Part shown: one piece after another, positions 10,120 to 20,264 of the stretch
How the letters are laid out: every line of letters starts with the position of its first letter
How positions within the stretch are numbered: position 1 is the stretch's first letter
DNA from: Moraxella catarrhalis
GTDB lineage: Bacteria > Pseudomonadota > Gammaproteobacteria > Pseudomonadales > Moraxellaceae
NCBI RefSeq assembly: GCF_001656295.1
Contig: NZ_LXHE01000002.1
Coordinates: 248,001-312,000, forward strand
DNA length: 64,000 bases
Direction: 5' to 3'
The notes under the pieces: generated by a model
Seen by the model: only the letters and a program-made list of their open reading frames with translations
Told to the model about the DNA's origin: nothing
Databases searched by the model: none
Program-made: the position numbers and the translations under genes

Positions 10120-11451
10120 TCAAGGCAAAATCGCCGTTTCGTCCATATTGATTGGCAACGTGCGATCGTATTTTTTGAGTTTTAAGTATAAATAAATACC
10201 AAAGCCAAGATTTAATAGGGCGCTGATGGCAAACAGCTGCGGCAAGTTAAGTTTGATCACTGCCAAAATCAAAATGGCAAAAATCGCAGACACCACCATA
10301 AAAATTGCGTTAAAAATATTATTGGCGCCAACAACGCGTGAGCGATAATCAACGGGGGCGTAAGCTTGCATGGCGGTATATAGCGGAACGATATACACAC
10401 CACCGCTAAAGCCCAATAAAAATAGCTCAGCAAACACCGGCCAAGTCTGCGAGTGGCGGATCAGCTCTATGACAGTATAAGGCTCAACTGGCACCGGCAA
10501 AGACATCTGATTTAGTGACACATAAAGCGCCATCGCAAAGAGTGATAGCCCTGCTAATCCATACGGCAGAAGTCTAAAGCTGACTTGGTTTTTGGTGAGT
10601 GTTTTACAAAGTAGCGATCCAATGGCGATACCGACAGAAAATAAGGTCAATAAAAAGATCACCACCGATTCATCACCATGCAGCAAAACTTTGGTGACTT
10701 CTGGCGTCTGTGTCAAAAACGTCGCGCCATAAAACCAAAACCAACTGTTACCGATGATGATAAAAAACAAAAGCGGTAAGCCATAAAGATATTTAATGAT
10801 ATCAAAACTGGTACGAGCGATGTTCCAATCAATCTGCAAATCTGGCGCATGGACTTGAGTTTTGGGGATTTGGCGCGCCGCCAAATATCCTAGTATCGCC
10901 ACAAAAATCGTCACGAACGCCAGCCAGTATTCAGATAAATACAGCTGAGTCAGCACGCCGGCGAGTATCATTCCTGTCAAAATGGCAAGACTGGTACTGG
11001 TTTGAAATAATCCATTAGCAGCGATGATCTCATCGCGCTGCATGGTTTCGGGCAAGTAAGCGTATTTGATAGGACCAAAAAAGGTGGACTGAGTGCCCAT
11101 CATAAACAAGCAAAAAAACAGTAAGCTGTATATTTCGTAAATAAACCCCACCGCCGCAATCATCATGATGATGATCTCAATCAGCTTGATACGCCGAGTC
11201 AAAAACGATTTTTCGTATTTATCTGCAATTTGACCTGCCAATGCCGAGAATAAAAAATATGGCAGGATAAATAACAAGGCAGCCAAGTTATTTAATAAAC
11301 TGACTTCCACGCCAAGTTTCATCGCTGCTGAGTAGGTGAGTACCAATATCAATGCTTGTTTAAAGACATTGTCGTTAAATGCCCCAAAAAATTGGGTAAA
11401 AAACATCGAAGTAAACACTTGACGGCGAAATAAGTTTAATTGGCTTGCCAT
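10120..11451 (-). CDS. LplT-like MFS transporter
   Basis: A 443-aa, roughly 12-helix major facilitator transporter. The N-terminal stretch FFTQFFGAFNDNVFKQALIL, followed by LFILPYFLFSALAGQIADKY and MGTQSTFFGPIKYAYLPE, matches the LplT group. In enterobacteria LplT flips lysophospholipids into the cytoplasm for re-acylation by Aas. The Aas acyltransferase domain, often fused or adjacent, is not present here, so the substrate is inferred. It is divergently arranged with tamA about 115 bp away. Both concern the envelope, though no direct link is shown. Confidence 0.85.
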   Translation of the reverse strand: MASQLNLFRRQVFTSMFFTQFFGAFNDNVFKQALILVLTYSAAMKLGVEVSLLNNLAALLFILPYFLFSALAGQIADKYEKSFLTRRIKLIEIIIMMIAAVGFIYEIYSLLFFCLFMMGTQSTFFGPIKYAYLPETMQRDEIIAANGLFQTSTSLAILTGMILAGVLTQLYLSEYWLAFVTIFVAILGYLAARQIPKTQVHAPDLQIDWNIARTSFDIIKYLYGLPLLFFIIIGNSWFWFYGATFLTQTPEVTKVLLHGDESVVIFLLTLFSVGIAIGSLLCKTLTKNQVSFRLLPYGLAGLSLFAMALYVSLNQMSLPVPVEPYTVIELIRHSQTWPVFAELFLLGFSGGVYIVPLYTAMQAYAPVDYRSRVVGANNIFNAIFMVVSAIFAILILAVIKLNLPQLFAISALLNLGFGIYLYLKLKKYDRTLPINMDETAILP

Positions 11452-11566
11452 AATATTTGATATCTAAAAGCTTGTTGTAAATGGAGATTGGGTGTATTTG
11501 GGCTTTAATCGTCTGTAAACTCTGTTATAATAACAGCAATTTGCTATTTCATCTTGAGTTTTTTGT

Positions 11567-14329
11567 ATGTCAAAGTCGGTTTTATTGACCAATCGGATAT
11601 TTGCGCCTGTCTCCTTGGCGGCATGCCTGCCGTTTGTTATGATGCAGGCTTTGGCACAGCAAATTGATTCTGACACCATCCTCACCACTCACGCAGCGGC
11701 TCAAGATGCTGCCGATCAAGTAGTGGCGGATGTTCCCATGCCTGCCTTGCTGACGCCAGAGCAGATACAAGCGCGTCTGAATGCCGCGAGTCTTAATACT
11801 CCTGTCAGACCACAAGCTTTGGATGCTGTCAATGTGGATCATCAAGCGCCTGTATCACGCATCGGCGATCAATCACCTCCGCTGGGGCTGGATATGGTGG
11901 CGATCGAAGAAACCACACCGATAAGCTCAGAGGAATTATTTGCTCAAGAATCTGATGAGATGGGAATCAATCCAAATGATTATATTCCAGAATATCAAGG
12001 CGAGCAACCTGATACTGAAGTGATAGTACCACAGACGCTAGAGCCTGAGCAGCCAGGGTTAATAAAGCGTCTTTATGCCCGTCTATTTAATGATGGCGTC
12101 AGCAAAGCACCTAGACTAAAGGCGACATTTTATCAATCATCACAATCAGGCGAAATCACCGCCATTCAGTCATCGGATCAAAAAATAGAGCCGTATGCCA
12201 ATATTAAGGCAGCGCTTGAAGATGTCACCCAAGAGTCGGTGATGGATTTGAGTGGATCGATAGCGCGCCTAAGGCAAACTGCTTTGGCGGCAGCACGTGC
12301 CGTTGGCTACTATGATGTTGATTTATCAATCATAAGAAACAGTGTTGGGGAAGTGGATGTCGTCATCTATAGTCTGGGCGAGCCTGTTCGTATTGATTAT
12401 CGAGCGGTCGAGGTGCGCGGTGAGGGTGCTGATGATGCATCATTTGCTGAAGTGTCGGATGAAGTGCCGCTGCAGGCGGGTGATGTCTTTCATCACGGGC
12501 AATACGAAACCAAAAAATATCTCATCGAAAACACCAGTGCTGAACATGGCTATTTTGATGGGCGTTGGCTAGATCGTTCAGTTGATGTGATTTTGCCAGA
12601 TAATATCGCTGATGTCAGCTTGATTTATGACACAGGCACGCAGTATCGCTTTGATGAGGTGGTTTTTTTTACTATTGATCCCAAAACCAATCAATTGACA
12701 ACCGATCCGGATAAATTGCCAGTCAAACGCAAATTGCTTGAGCAGCTACTGACCTTTGATATGGGAGAGGCTTATAATTTGCAGGCGGTGCGCGCACTTT
12801 CGAATGATTTGCTTGCCACGCGCTATTTTAATATGGTTAATACTGAGATTGTCTTTCCAGAGCGCGAACAAACCCAAAACGATCAAGTCAGCTTTGAGCG
12901 GTCTTCAGGCAGCCGCGCCGAACAAGGGCAAGTCGATGACAGCACGCTGGAACCCGTCATCGAGACAGTGGAGCTGGCAGATGGTACGCTGGTGGATATC
13001 TCACCGATCGAGTTTAGTACATCCAGTCTGATTCAAGATAAATTGGATTTGGTGACTGCAAAGGCGCGCCGTCTGCACGAGATGCCTGATGATAGGGTGC
13101 TTGCCATTAATAATGACGATCGTATCAATCGCTCAATTTTGGGCAGAATCAGTGATGCTGTCTCCGCTGTGGCACGCGCCATTTTACCTGATGAATCTGA
13201 AAGTGATGCGATAGATTTGCCTGAGCGCGCCGCATTGGCAAATCGTAAAACACCTGCTGATGTCTATCAAAGTAAAAAAGTGCCGCTATATGTCTTTGTG
13301 GCGAGCGATAAACCGCGCGATGCACAGATTGGTGTGGGCTGGGGATCAGACACAGGTACCCGAGTGGTCACTAAGTTTGAGCATAATTTGGTGAATCGTG
13401 ATGGCTATCAAGCAGGTGCTGAGCTAAGACTGTCTGAGGATAAAAAAGGGGTCAAATTATATGCCACCAGACCGCTTAGCCATCCTTTGAATGACAAGCT
13501 AAGAGCAAGCCTGGGCTATGAAGAAGAAGTGTTTGGACAATCCACAAACGGCTTTGACTTGTCATCACGGACGCTCGAGCAGGGCATTAGCCGCAATATC
13601 ATTCAGCCTGGCGGCTGGAATCGTACTTATTCATTGCGCTACCGACTGGATGAGCTAGAAACACAAGCGCCGCCAGACACTTGGCAGGATTTGCCTGTCA
13701 ATTTTGTGGGCGGAAAGCCAACCCAAGAAGCGTTATTGGCAGGCGTGGCTGTCCATAAAACCGTCGCCGACGATCCAGTCAACCCGATGCGTGGATATCG
13801 TCAGCAGTACTCTTTGGAAGTCGGTTCTGACAGCGTTGTTTCTGATGCCAATATGGCGATTGCCAGAGCGGGCATCAGCGGAGTTTATAGTTTTGGTGAT
13901 AATGCATATGGCAGCAATCGGGCGCATCAGCTGATCGGTGGGCTACAAGCAGGATACATTTGGTCGGATAATTTTAATCATGTACCATATCGTTTGCGTT
14001 TTTTTGCTGGTGGCGACCAAAGTATTCGTGGATATGCACATGACAGTTTATCACCTGTATCAGATAAGGGTTATCTGACAGGTGGTCAAGTCTTGGCGGT
14101 CGGTACAGCTGAATATAACTATGAATTTATGAAAGATCTACGCTTAGCGGTCTTTAGCGATATTGGTAATGCTTATGATAAAGGCTTTAATAATGACACC
14201 AAGATTGGTGCAGGTGTTGGTGTACGCTGGGCATCCCCTGTGGGTCAGGTGCGTGTTGATGTGGCAACTGGCGTCAAAGAAGAAGGCAACCCCATCAAGC
14301 TACATTTTTTTATTGGCACACCATTTTAA
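11567..14329 (+). CDS. tamA: Outer-membrane translocation and assembly protein TamA
   Basis: TamA is the Omp85-family outer-membrane half of the TAM complex, which with TamB helps insert outer-membrane proteins and move lipids. The 920-aa protein has a signal peptide (about residues 1-30) and a long low-complexity acidic extension to about residue 170. POTRA-type domains lie in about 200-480 (for example VGYYDVDLSI). The C-terminal beta-barrel ends in phenylalanine, as expected for BAM substrates, with barrel motifs such as GGDQSIRGYAHDSLSP. It is longer than E. coli TamA (577 aa) because of the N-terminal extension and an inserted linker. tamB follows after 109 bp. Confidence 0.92.
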   Translation: MSKSVLLTNRIFAPVSLAACLPFVMMQALAQQIDSDTILTTHAAAQDAADQVVADVPMPALLTPEQIQARLNAASLNTPVRPQALDAVNVDHQAPVSRIGDQSPPLGLDMVAIEETTPISSEELFAQESDEMGINPNDYIPEYQGEQPDTEVIVPQTLEPEQPGLIKRLYARLFNDGVSKAPRLKATFYQSSQSGEITAIQSSDQKIEPYANIKAALEDVTQESVMDLSGSIARLRQTALAAARAVGYYDVDLSIIRNSVGEVDVVIYSLGEPVRIDYRAVEVRGEGADDASFAEVSDEVPLQAGDVFHHGQYETKKYLIENTSAEHGYFDGRWLDRSVDVILPDNIADVSLIYDTGTQYRFDEVVFFTIDPKTNQLTTDPDKLPVKRKLLEQLLTFDMGEAYNLQAVRALSNDLLATRYFNMVNTEIVFPEREQTQNDQVSFERSSGSRAEQGQVDDSTLEPVIETVELADGTLVDISPIEFSTSSLIQDKLDLVTAKARRLHEMPDDRVLAINNDDRINRSILGRISDAVSAVARAILPDESESDAIDLPERAALANRKTPADVYQSKKVPLYVFVASDKPRDAQIGVGWGSDTGTRVVTKFEHNLVNRDGYQAGAELRLSEDKKGVKLYATRPLSHPLNDKLRASLGYEEEVFGQSTNGFDLSSRTLEQGISRNIIQPGGWNRTYSLRYRLDELETQAPPDTWQDLPVNFVGGKPTQEALLAGVAVHKTVADDPVNPMRGYRQQYSLEVGSDSVVSDANMAIARAGISGVYSFGDNAYGSNRAHQLIGGLQAGYIWSDNFNHVPYRLRFFAGGDQSIRGYAHDSLSPVSDKGYLTGGQVLAVGTAEYNYEFMKDLRLAVFSDIGNAYDKGFNNDTKIGAGVGVRWASPVGQVRVDVATGVKEEGNPIKLHFFIGTPF

Positions 14330-14438
14330 TTAAACTTATTTTAATATATTATATTCGCCCACTGATCGGTGTGAATTGATAATTTTAACCATTTGTGATT
14401 AAATGGCGCATTGGTAATCAGATGTCTAAAGGCAGTGC

Positions 14439-17400
14439 ATGACTCATCAGGATAATTCAAAAAACTCATCCTTAGCAGAAAAAACAGTTTCTGCTGACGC
14501 TGCCGCGCCTACCAAAACGCAGCCCGCACCACCAAACCCACCCACGCCCAAGCCGCGTTGGCTGATCTATTTGATTCGCTTAATTATCGGAGCGATTATT
14601 GCCACTTTATTGTTGTTGGTTGTGCTATTTGCCATGACTAACAGCGAAGCAGGCTCGAAGTTTTTAATCGAAAAAATCGCGCTAGAGACTGGTACCGAGC
14701 TTAAGTATAGCGAAGGCTCAATTCGCCGCGGCGTATGGGTGCAAGATGTCAAAATTGCTCAAGGTGAAGACATCACCGTCACCGTTAATCGCGCCTATGT
14801 GCAGCTTGGGTGGCGTGCGTTGTTTGCTCGCCAAGTGCATTTGGTCAATCCTGAGATTGATAAAGTTTATGTGACAAACACCAAGCCATCAACGGGCGAA
14901 CCCTTTGATTATGCGACCATCAGCCTACCAGTGACGCTTAAGCTTGAAAATGCCAAAGTCAATGAAATTATCTATGACCAAGTGGATTCTGAGCCTGTCG
15001 TACTGCATCATATCGCATTTGATCACGCATCATGGGCAGATTCAACAGTTAAAATTGATAATGCCATGCTAAGCTATGGTGATGATATTAATATCAGCCA
15101 TGCCACTGGTGGAATTGATTTAACAGGTAATTATCCGCTGTCGTTGTCGGCAGATGTGCATATTTTGGCACTTGATGATGCGTATTTTGATACTTTGTCG
15201 GTGAAAGCAGGCGGTAGCCTTAAGCGTACAGTTGGTACACTCACTGGCAAATATAATCAGCATCATGTGACAGGCAGCTTTATCGCTCAAGGGTTGGATA
15301 AAAACTCACCTTTTAGCGCACGCCTTGATTTTGATGAAGTGCGATTGCCTTATGCTGACAGCCAAAATATTTTACTAAAAAATGGCTCTATCGTTGCTGA
15401 TGGCGTCATCTCAAATATCGAGCTACGCATTAACACTGAGTTATCCGCCAAAGATATTCCTGATGGGCATTATCACGGTCGTGGAATCATTCGCGGCAGT
15501 GTGATGGATATTCCGTATCTACAGGCGGATACACCCAGTGGTACTTTGGTTGCAGCAGGCAGTATGAACTGGTCTGATGGTTATGAGCTTGACGCCACCA
15601 TCACAGCAGAAGGCTATCGTATCCGTGAAGCCATGCCAAGCGACTATCGCGACTATGAAGCTTATTTGCCTCAAGTTTTGACAGGCTCACTTGGAGTTAA
15701 ATATACGCTATTAGACAAAGCCAGTCATGATACTCGATTTGAGTTTGATCTGAATCAAAAAGATGGTGAACGCATTCAAGCGACGCTGGCTCAAAATCAA
15801 CAGAGTGATCATGAGCCTTGGCGTATTGATGCGACTTGGGCAAATCTCATCCGCCATGACATTCCACAAATTGGCGAGATTCACAGTCGCTCAGGTCAGG
15901 CATCAGTTCGTTTGGAGAACGGGCATACCTATATTAATGCCTCTGCTGACATTGTTAAACTTAATGCCGCCCCAAGCGGATCGTATCATGTGCAGGCAAA
16001 TATTGAGCAAAATCAACGCTTGCACTTGACGGATTTCAACTATCAAGGCGTGATGGGCGAGTTAACAGGCACTGGCAGGGTTGATTTTGCGACTGCCCAA
16101 AGACCACTTGAGTGGCAGCTTGATGTCACTGCCAATCCAGTCAAACCCAATGCGTATTTTCAAACACCCAATCAAACACCGTTTGAGCAAATTTCAGGCA
16201 GAATGATTGCTTCAGGGCGTCTGCGTGAGATGGATGGTGTGTCAATTCATGATATTAAAGTTGATGACAGTGATTTAACCGCTTTATTAAATGACGGCAA
16301 GCAAGTACATCTGATGGGTCAAGGTACCAGCAATATTAGGCTACAAGATGGACAAATTAGCCATCTTAAGGCAAATTTTGATGGCAAGCTTGCTCAAGAC
16401 ATCTTACCGCAGGTAGCTGGCTCAAGCATCGGACTGGATATTGAAGGTGATTTGAATGATTTGACCATCACACGGGCAGTCATGATGAATGACTCAGGCA
16501 AAGTATCGCTTGCAGGTCGCCTTGGGTTAAATGATGGTATTCGTTGGGATATCAAGGGGCGATTAGATGAGGTAGATACCGCCGCTTTTGTTGATGATGA
16601 CAATTTAGTTGCGATCATCACAGGCGATCTTGCCACATCAGGCAGATATCGTGATGGCGTGATGGATGATATCGCACTTACCTTTGATGGTCAAGTGATT
16701 AACAACTCAATCCCAAATGGTCATCTAAGTATTGATGCGGCAGGTTCTGGCAATCGCTTTATGGTCAATCATCTAAGACATGATGGCGAAGCAGGCACGC
16801 TGAATGCGACAGGTTGGGTAGATATCAGCCAAGGCGTTGCATGGCAGCTAGAGGCTGATATGAATTCATTGAACTTGGGTGCATTTATCCAGTCGCTAGA
16901 TACCGACTTAAACGGCACAATTGAGCTTGCAGGCAGTTGGCAAGAGACTCGCCAAATCATTGATATAGCCAATTTAGATCTCACAGGCAGCTACAATAAT
17001 CAGCCGCTCATCGCTTCAGGCAGTCTGTATGCCAAGCTTTCCCTACCCAAAGATTTGGCTGGGTATATCCAAAGTATCAAGCAAGCAAGCCGCCCACCGA
17101 CTTCATCTGATGATTTATTGGCACTAAAAAATCGCATTGATGACAACGCACGCCAAACCCAAAATATCATTCATAAACTCAATGCTGATAATCTACAAGT
17201 CCGCATTGGTAACAATCATCTGACCATGTCGGGTGATGAAAGACAGCTGACCACCAGTGTCAATGTGATTGATCTTGGTCAGCTGATCAATACCGCAAGC
17301 GGTGCCATTCAAGGCGGTGTGATTGTCGTCAATGATCATCATGCCTTGCCAACGCTATATATCGATGCCAGCGTCTCAGCGCTTAGGCTTGCCAATATCA

Positions 17401-19463
17401 CCATTCAAAATGCCCAAGCCATCGGTAAAATCGTCAATCTAGGCAATAGCGAAAGCCAGCTTTTGGTTCAAGGCGATGACATCATCGTGATGGGCCGCGT
17501 CATCAAATCGGCTCGGATGGATTTTAGTGGTACAGAAGCCAATCATATTTTGTCTATCTCGACCAAAAGCGGTGATATCGAAGCATCTACGCGCATTGAT
17601 GGGGCATTTAATCGCAGTAATATGCGCTACAGCGGGGTATTGTCAGATAGCTTTGTGAATAACAGGTTTGGCAAAATGTCGCAGCGTCAGCCGACTGAGT
17701 TTAGTTATGGATTGGATGATAATAGCCTACAAATCGCAGCACATTGTTGGCAATCGGCACATACCCAAGGCGATGGCGTGGGTGCGATTTGTCTGCAAGA
17801 TACATTAAGCTATACACCAGAATCGGGGAATGTCAATCTTATTATCCAAAATCTTGACACCCAAGTGCTGTCAGCGGCTCTGCCAAGTGATATTCGCTGG
17901 CAATCGATGCTCAATGGCCGCATAAAAGCACAGTGGCAGGCAGGTCAATCGCCTTTGGTTGATGCTGTATTGTATTCTGATGATGGCACAATTGGCTTAA
18001 CTCAAGAAGAGACAGGCTATGTTGAGATGCCGTATCAACGCGCGTCTGTGATTGCCAAAAGTGTTGATAATGGCTTAAAGGTAAGAACCGATATCTTGGG
18101 TGCGGCAGGTCGTGGTTATGCCGATGTAATCATCAACCCCAATCAAACAGATAAGCCCATTTCCGGTGCGCTTGTTATGAATGATCTTAATTTGGCTGTA
18201 TTGCGACCATTTTTCCCAAGCATTCAAACATTGAGCGGTAAAGTCAGCTTGGCAGGTGGCTTAGGTGGCACATTATCCAAACCATTGTTTTATGGTAATG
18301 CCAATTTAAAAAATGGCGCGTTGGCTATTGTTGGCGTCCCGATGCCCATTTCTGATGTTGATGCCACGGTGAACATACGGGGTACTCAAGCACGCTTAGA
18401 CGGTAGATTTATGGGCGGTGAGGGCCATGGTGTGCTTTATGGTAAAATGGATTGGGCAGAAGAGCTGTATGCTCACCTTGGTGTATTTGGTGAAAATCTG
18501 ACCGTCAGCCAGCCACCGCTTGTGACGGCACAAATCAGCCCTGAGCTGGAAGTGACTATCAGACCTTTCCAAAAATTTGTCGATGTTCAAGGTGTCGTTA
18601 GTATTCCATCAGCAACCATTCGTCCGCCAGAGGCAACCGCAGATATCGTAACCGAATCCCCAGATGTATCAGTCATTGACCGCCGTATCACAGGTAATAT
18701 TGACCAGATTTTAAGTAGAGCCAAACCTTGGGATATTAATGCAAATATCGGTGTTGATTTGGGTAATGAGATTGAATTTCGTGGATTTGGGGCGGTATTA
18801 CCATTGGCAGGAGCGATACATTTGACCCAGTCAGGACAAGGTACAATGCAAGCTCTTGGCGTGGTTCAGGTTTCTAAACGCACAAAAATTGATGTCATCG
18901 GTCAAAATTTGGATTTAAATTATGCCCAAATTCGTTTTGATGGCGACATGCTCAATCCACGCTTATCTATTGAGGGTGAAAAACAAATTGAAGGGCAAAC
19001 GGTGGGCGTTCGCATTCGTGGAACGGCATCAAATCCAAACATTACCGTATTTAATGATGCAGGTTTGGATGAATACCAAGCAATGAATGCACTGGTGACA
19101 GGACGCATTAGCGAATCAAGTGATTTGGGTATCACAGAGCAGGGTTTTCGCTCACAAGTAACCAATCACCTGGCCGCTGCTGGCTTAAGCTTAGGTTTGT
19201 CAGGGACCAGAGATTTAACCAACCAAATTGGTCACGCATTTGGTTTTCAGAGTTTGACCATTGATGCCTCGGGCAGCTCAGATGATACCAATGTTAATGT
19301 TACAGGCTATATTACGCCAGATTTGTATTTGCGTTATGGCGTGGGTGTGTTTAATGCTGAGTCAACCTTATCCATGCGTTATCAATTGACACGCCGTGTT
19401 TATATTGAGGCAACCAGTGCCGCCGAAAACATGGTAGATGTGATTTATCGTTGGAAGTTTTAG
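14439..19463 (+). CDS. tamB: Translocation and assembly module subunit TamB
   Basis: TamB is an AsmA-like bridge protein that spans the periplasm and partners with TamA. The 1674-aa protein has a cytoplasmic proline-rich tail and a single N-terminal membrane helix (about residues 44-67). A very long run of beta-strand-rich repeats follows, forming the hydrophobic groove. The C-terminal DUF490/TamB domain carries the family-typical segments NPRLSIEGEKQIEGQTVGV and the final RYQLTRRVYIEATS...VIYRWKF. Adjacency to tamA supports the assignment. It is larger than E. coli TamB (1259 aa). Confidence 0.93.
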   Translation: MTHQDNSKNSSLAEKTVSADAAAPTKTQPAPPNPPTPKPRWLIYLIRLIIGAIIATLLLLVVLFAMTNSEAGSKFLIEKIALETGTELKYSEGSIRRGVWVQDVKIAQGEDITVTVNRAYVQLGWRALFARQVHLVNPEIDKVYVTNTKPSTGEPFDYATISLPVTLKLENAKVNEIIYDQVDSEPVVLHHIAFDHASWADSTVKIDNAMLSYGDDINISHATGGIDLTGNYPLSLSADVHILALDDAYFDTLSVKAGGSLKRTVGTLTGKYNQHHVTGSFIAQGLDKNSPFSARLDFDEVRLPYADSQNILLKNGSIVADGVISNIELRINTELSAKDIPDGHYHGRGIIRGSVMDIPYLQADTPSGTLVAAGSMNWSDGYELDATITAEGYRIREAMPSDYRDYEAYLPQVLTGSLGVKYTLLDKASHDTRFEFDLNQKDGERIQATLAQNQQSDHEPWRIDATWANLIRHDIPQIGEIHSRSGQASVRLENGHTYINASADIVKLNAAPSGSYHVQANIEQNQRLHLTDFNYQGVMGELTGTGRVDFATAQRPLEWQLDVTANPVKPNAYFQTPNQTPFEQISGRMIASGRLREMDGVSIHDIKVDDSDLTALLNDGKQVHLMGQGTSNIRLQDGQISHLKANFDGKLAQDILPQVAGSSIGLDIEGDLNDLTITRAVMMNDSGKVSLAGRLGLNDGIRWDIKGRLDEVDTAAFVDDDNLVAIITGDLATSGRYRDGVMDDIALTFDGQVINNSIPNGHLSIDAAGSGNRFMVNHLRHDGEAGTLNATGWVDISQGVAWQLEADMNSLNLGAFIQSLDTDLNGTIELAGSWQETRQIIDIANLDLTGSYNNQPLIASGSLYAKLSLPKDLAGYIQSIKQASRPPTSSDDLLALKNRIDDNARQTQNIIHKLNADNLQVRIGNNHLTMSGDERQLTTSVNVIDLGQLINTASGAIQGGVIVVNDHHALPTLYIDASVSALRLANITIQNAQAIGKIVNLGNSESQLLVQGDDIIVMGRVIKSARMDFSGTEANHILSISTKSGDIEASTRIDGAFNRSNMRYSGVLSDSFVNNRFGKMSQRQPTEFSYGLDDNSLQIAAHCWQSAHTQGDGVGAICLQDTLSYTPESGNVNLIIQNLDTQVLSAALPSDIRWQSMLNGRIKAQWQAGQSPLVDAVLYSDDGTIGLTQEETGYVEMPYQRASVIAKSVDNGLKVRTDILGAAGRGYADVIINPNQTDKPISGALVMNDLNLAVLRPFFPSIQTLSGKVSLAGGLGGTLSKPLFYGNANLKNGALAIVGVPMPISDVDATVNIRGTQARLDGRFMGGEGHGVLYGKMDWAEELYAHLGVFGENLTVSQPPLVTAQISPELEVTIRPFQKFVDVQGVVSIPSATIRPPEATADIVTESPDVSVIDRRITGNIDQILSRAKPWDINANIGVDLGNEIEFRGFGAVLPLAGAIHLTQSGQGTMQALGVVQVSKRTKIDVIGQNLDLNYAQIRFDGDMLNPRLSIEGEKQIEGQTVGVRIRGTASNPNITVFNDAGLDEYQAMNALVTGRISESSDLGITEQGFRSQVTNHLAAAGLSLGLSGTRDLTNQIGHAFGFQSLTIDASGSSDDTNVNVTGYITPDLYLRYGVGVFNAESTLSMRYQLTRRVYIEATSAAENMVDVIYRWKF

Positions 19464-19800
19464 CCAAAAAACCATTCATAAATGCGTTTGAATGTGTATC
19501 AGATGATGAATAAAAAGGCATTGACAGAAGATTTATCAATGCCAAATGTTTGATGAAATTGATTTTAATCCGTATGTCATTTTAACAAAGTAATTGTCAG
19601 CATTTTTAGACCGATTGATGCCTTAAAAACCCAACAAGCATCATCTGTAAGTACAAATGATGCCTGTTGGGTTGGAGAAAAACGGTTTTTATTAAAGTGA
19701 TTTAAGATATTAAACTGATATAAAATCAATATGATACATTATGTTAATATCTTGATAATACCTAATGTCGCCAATGGATCATTAGATAATTATGAGATAA
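19464..19800. other. Intergenic region between tamB and hemP
   Basis: No gene was found here. A weak 8-bp hairpin (GGCATTGA / TCAATGCC, near 19518-19544) may end tamB transcription. A stronger minus-strand terminator at 19625-19673 serves hemP. The rest is AT-rich and featureless. Confidence 0.6.
19625..19673 (-). terminator. Terminator downstream of hemP (minus strand)
   Basis: Arms at 19628-19644 and 19657-19673 pair almost perfectly (AACCCAACAAGCATCAT against ATGATGCCTGTTGGGTT). On the minus strand the hairpin is followed by TTTTTAAGG, a U-run. It lies about 130 bp past the hemP stop. Confidence 0.7.
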
Positions 19801-19968
19801 TTACTTGGTCAAAATCAATCGATTGTTTCGAGTGAGGCGCAGTCGGTATTCTTCACCTTGATGTTCGATGCGTACTTCCTTGGTCATGGCGAACAGATTT
19901 TGAGAATATAAGGTTGGTAAGCGAATACTATCACGATTGGTGAAATAACGAGCGATACTCATAGTCAT
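19801..19968 (-). CDS. hemP: Hemin uptake protein HemP
   Basis: A 55-aa protein of the HemP family. The C-terminal block (EVRIEHQGEEYRLRLTRNNR then LILTK) is the conserved core of this family of small, Fur-controlled proteins linked to hemin uptake. In some bacteria HemP activates the hemin receptor gene. A clear ribosome binding site (AAGGAAA) sits upstream of the start. An internal ATG two codons later is an alternative start. The long leader contains a Fur-box-like site and a promoter. No TonB-dependent hemin receptor is adjacent, so its partner must be elsewhere. Short length means it may be missed by automatic annotation. Confidence 0.88.
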   Translation of the reverse strand: MTMSIARYFTNRDSIRLPTLYSQNLFAMTKEVRIEHQGEEYRLRLTRNNRLILTK

Positions 19969-20148
19969 GGCGATTTTCCTTGTGTTGACGGGTGATGGGT
20001 GGTTATCCCAAGCCGTATGCTAAACTACTATCTTACTAAAGTGCACTCTGATTCAAATATATTTTGAGTGCTGGCATGATTGCCATTAAAATGATTTATT
20101 GCCGTTTTATCATTGGGTTGATTTTCGAATGATATTAGTTTTTAAACA

Positions 20149-20167
20149 GCAATAATTATCATTTGTA
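20149..20167 (-). promoter_or_regulatory. Fur-box-like operator upstream of hemP
   Basis: Read on the minus strand, ACAAATGATAATTATTGCT matches the 19-bp Fur consensus at 12 positions, including the core AATGATAAT. It falls just downstream of the proposed -10 at 20171-20176, where bound Fur would block RNA polymerase. Confidence 0.55.
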
Positions 20168-20170
20168 GTT

Positions 20171-20198
20171 ATAATAGCAGGTTTTTAGTAAATTGCAA
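20171..20198 (-). promoter_or_regulatory. Possible hemP promoter
   Basis: On the minus strand, TTGCAA (20198-20193) and TATTAT (20176-20171) are separated by 16 bp. The predicted start near 20164 would give a leader of about 195 nt and place the Fur-like site over the start point. Confidence 0.45.
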
Positions 20199-20264
20199 AT
20201 ATAAATATCAAAATTTGATAAAATTCATTAAAAAAATCCATAACTGATTGAAATATCAAGCATT

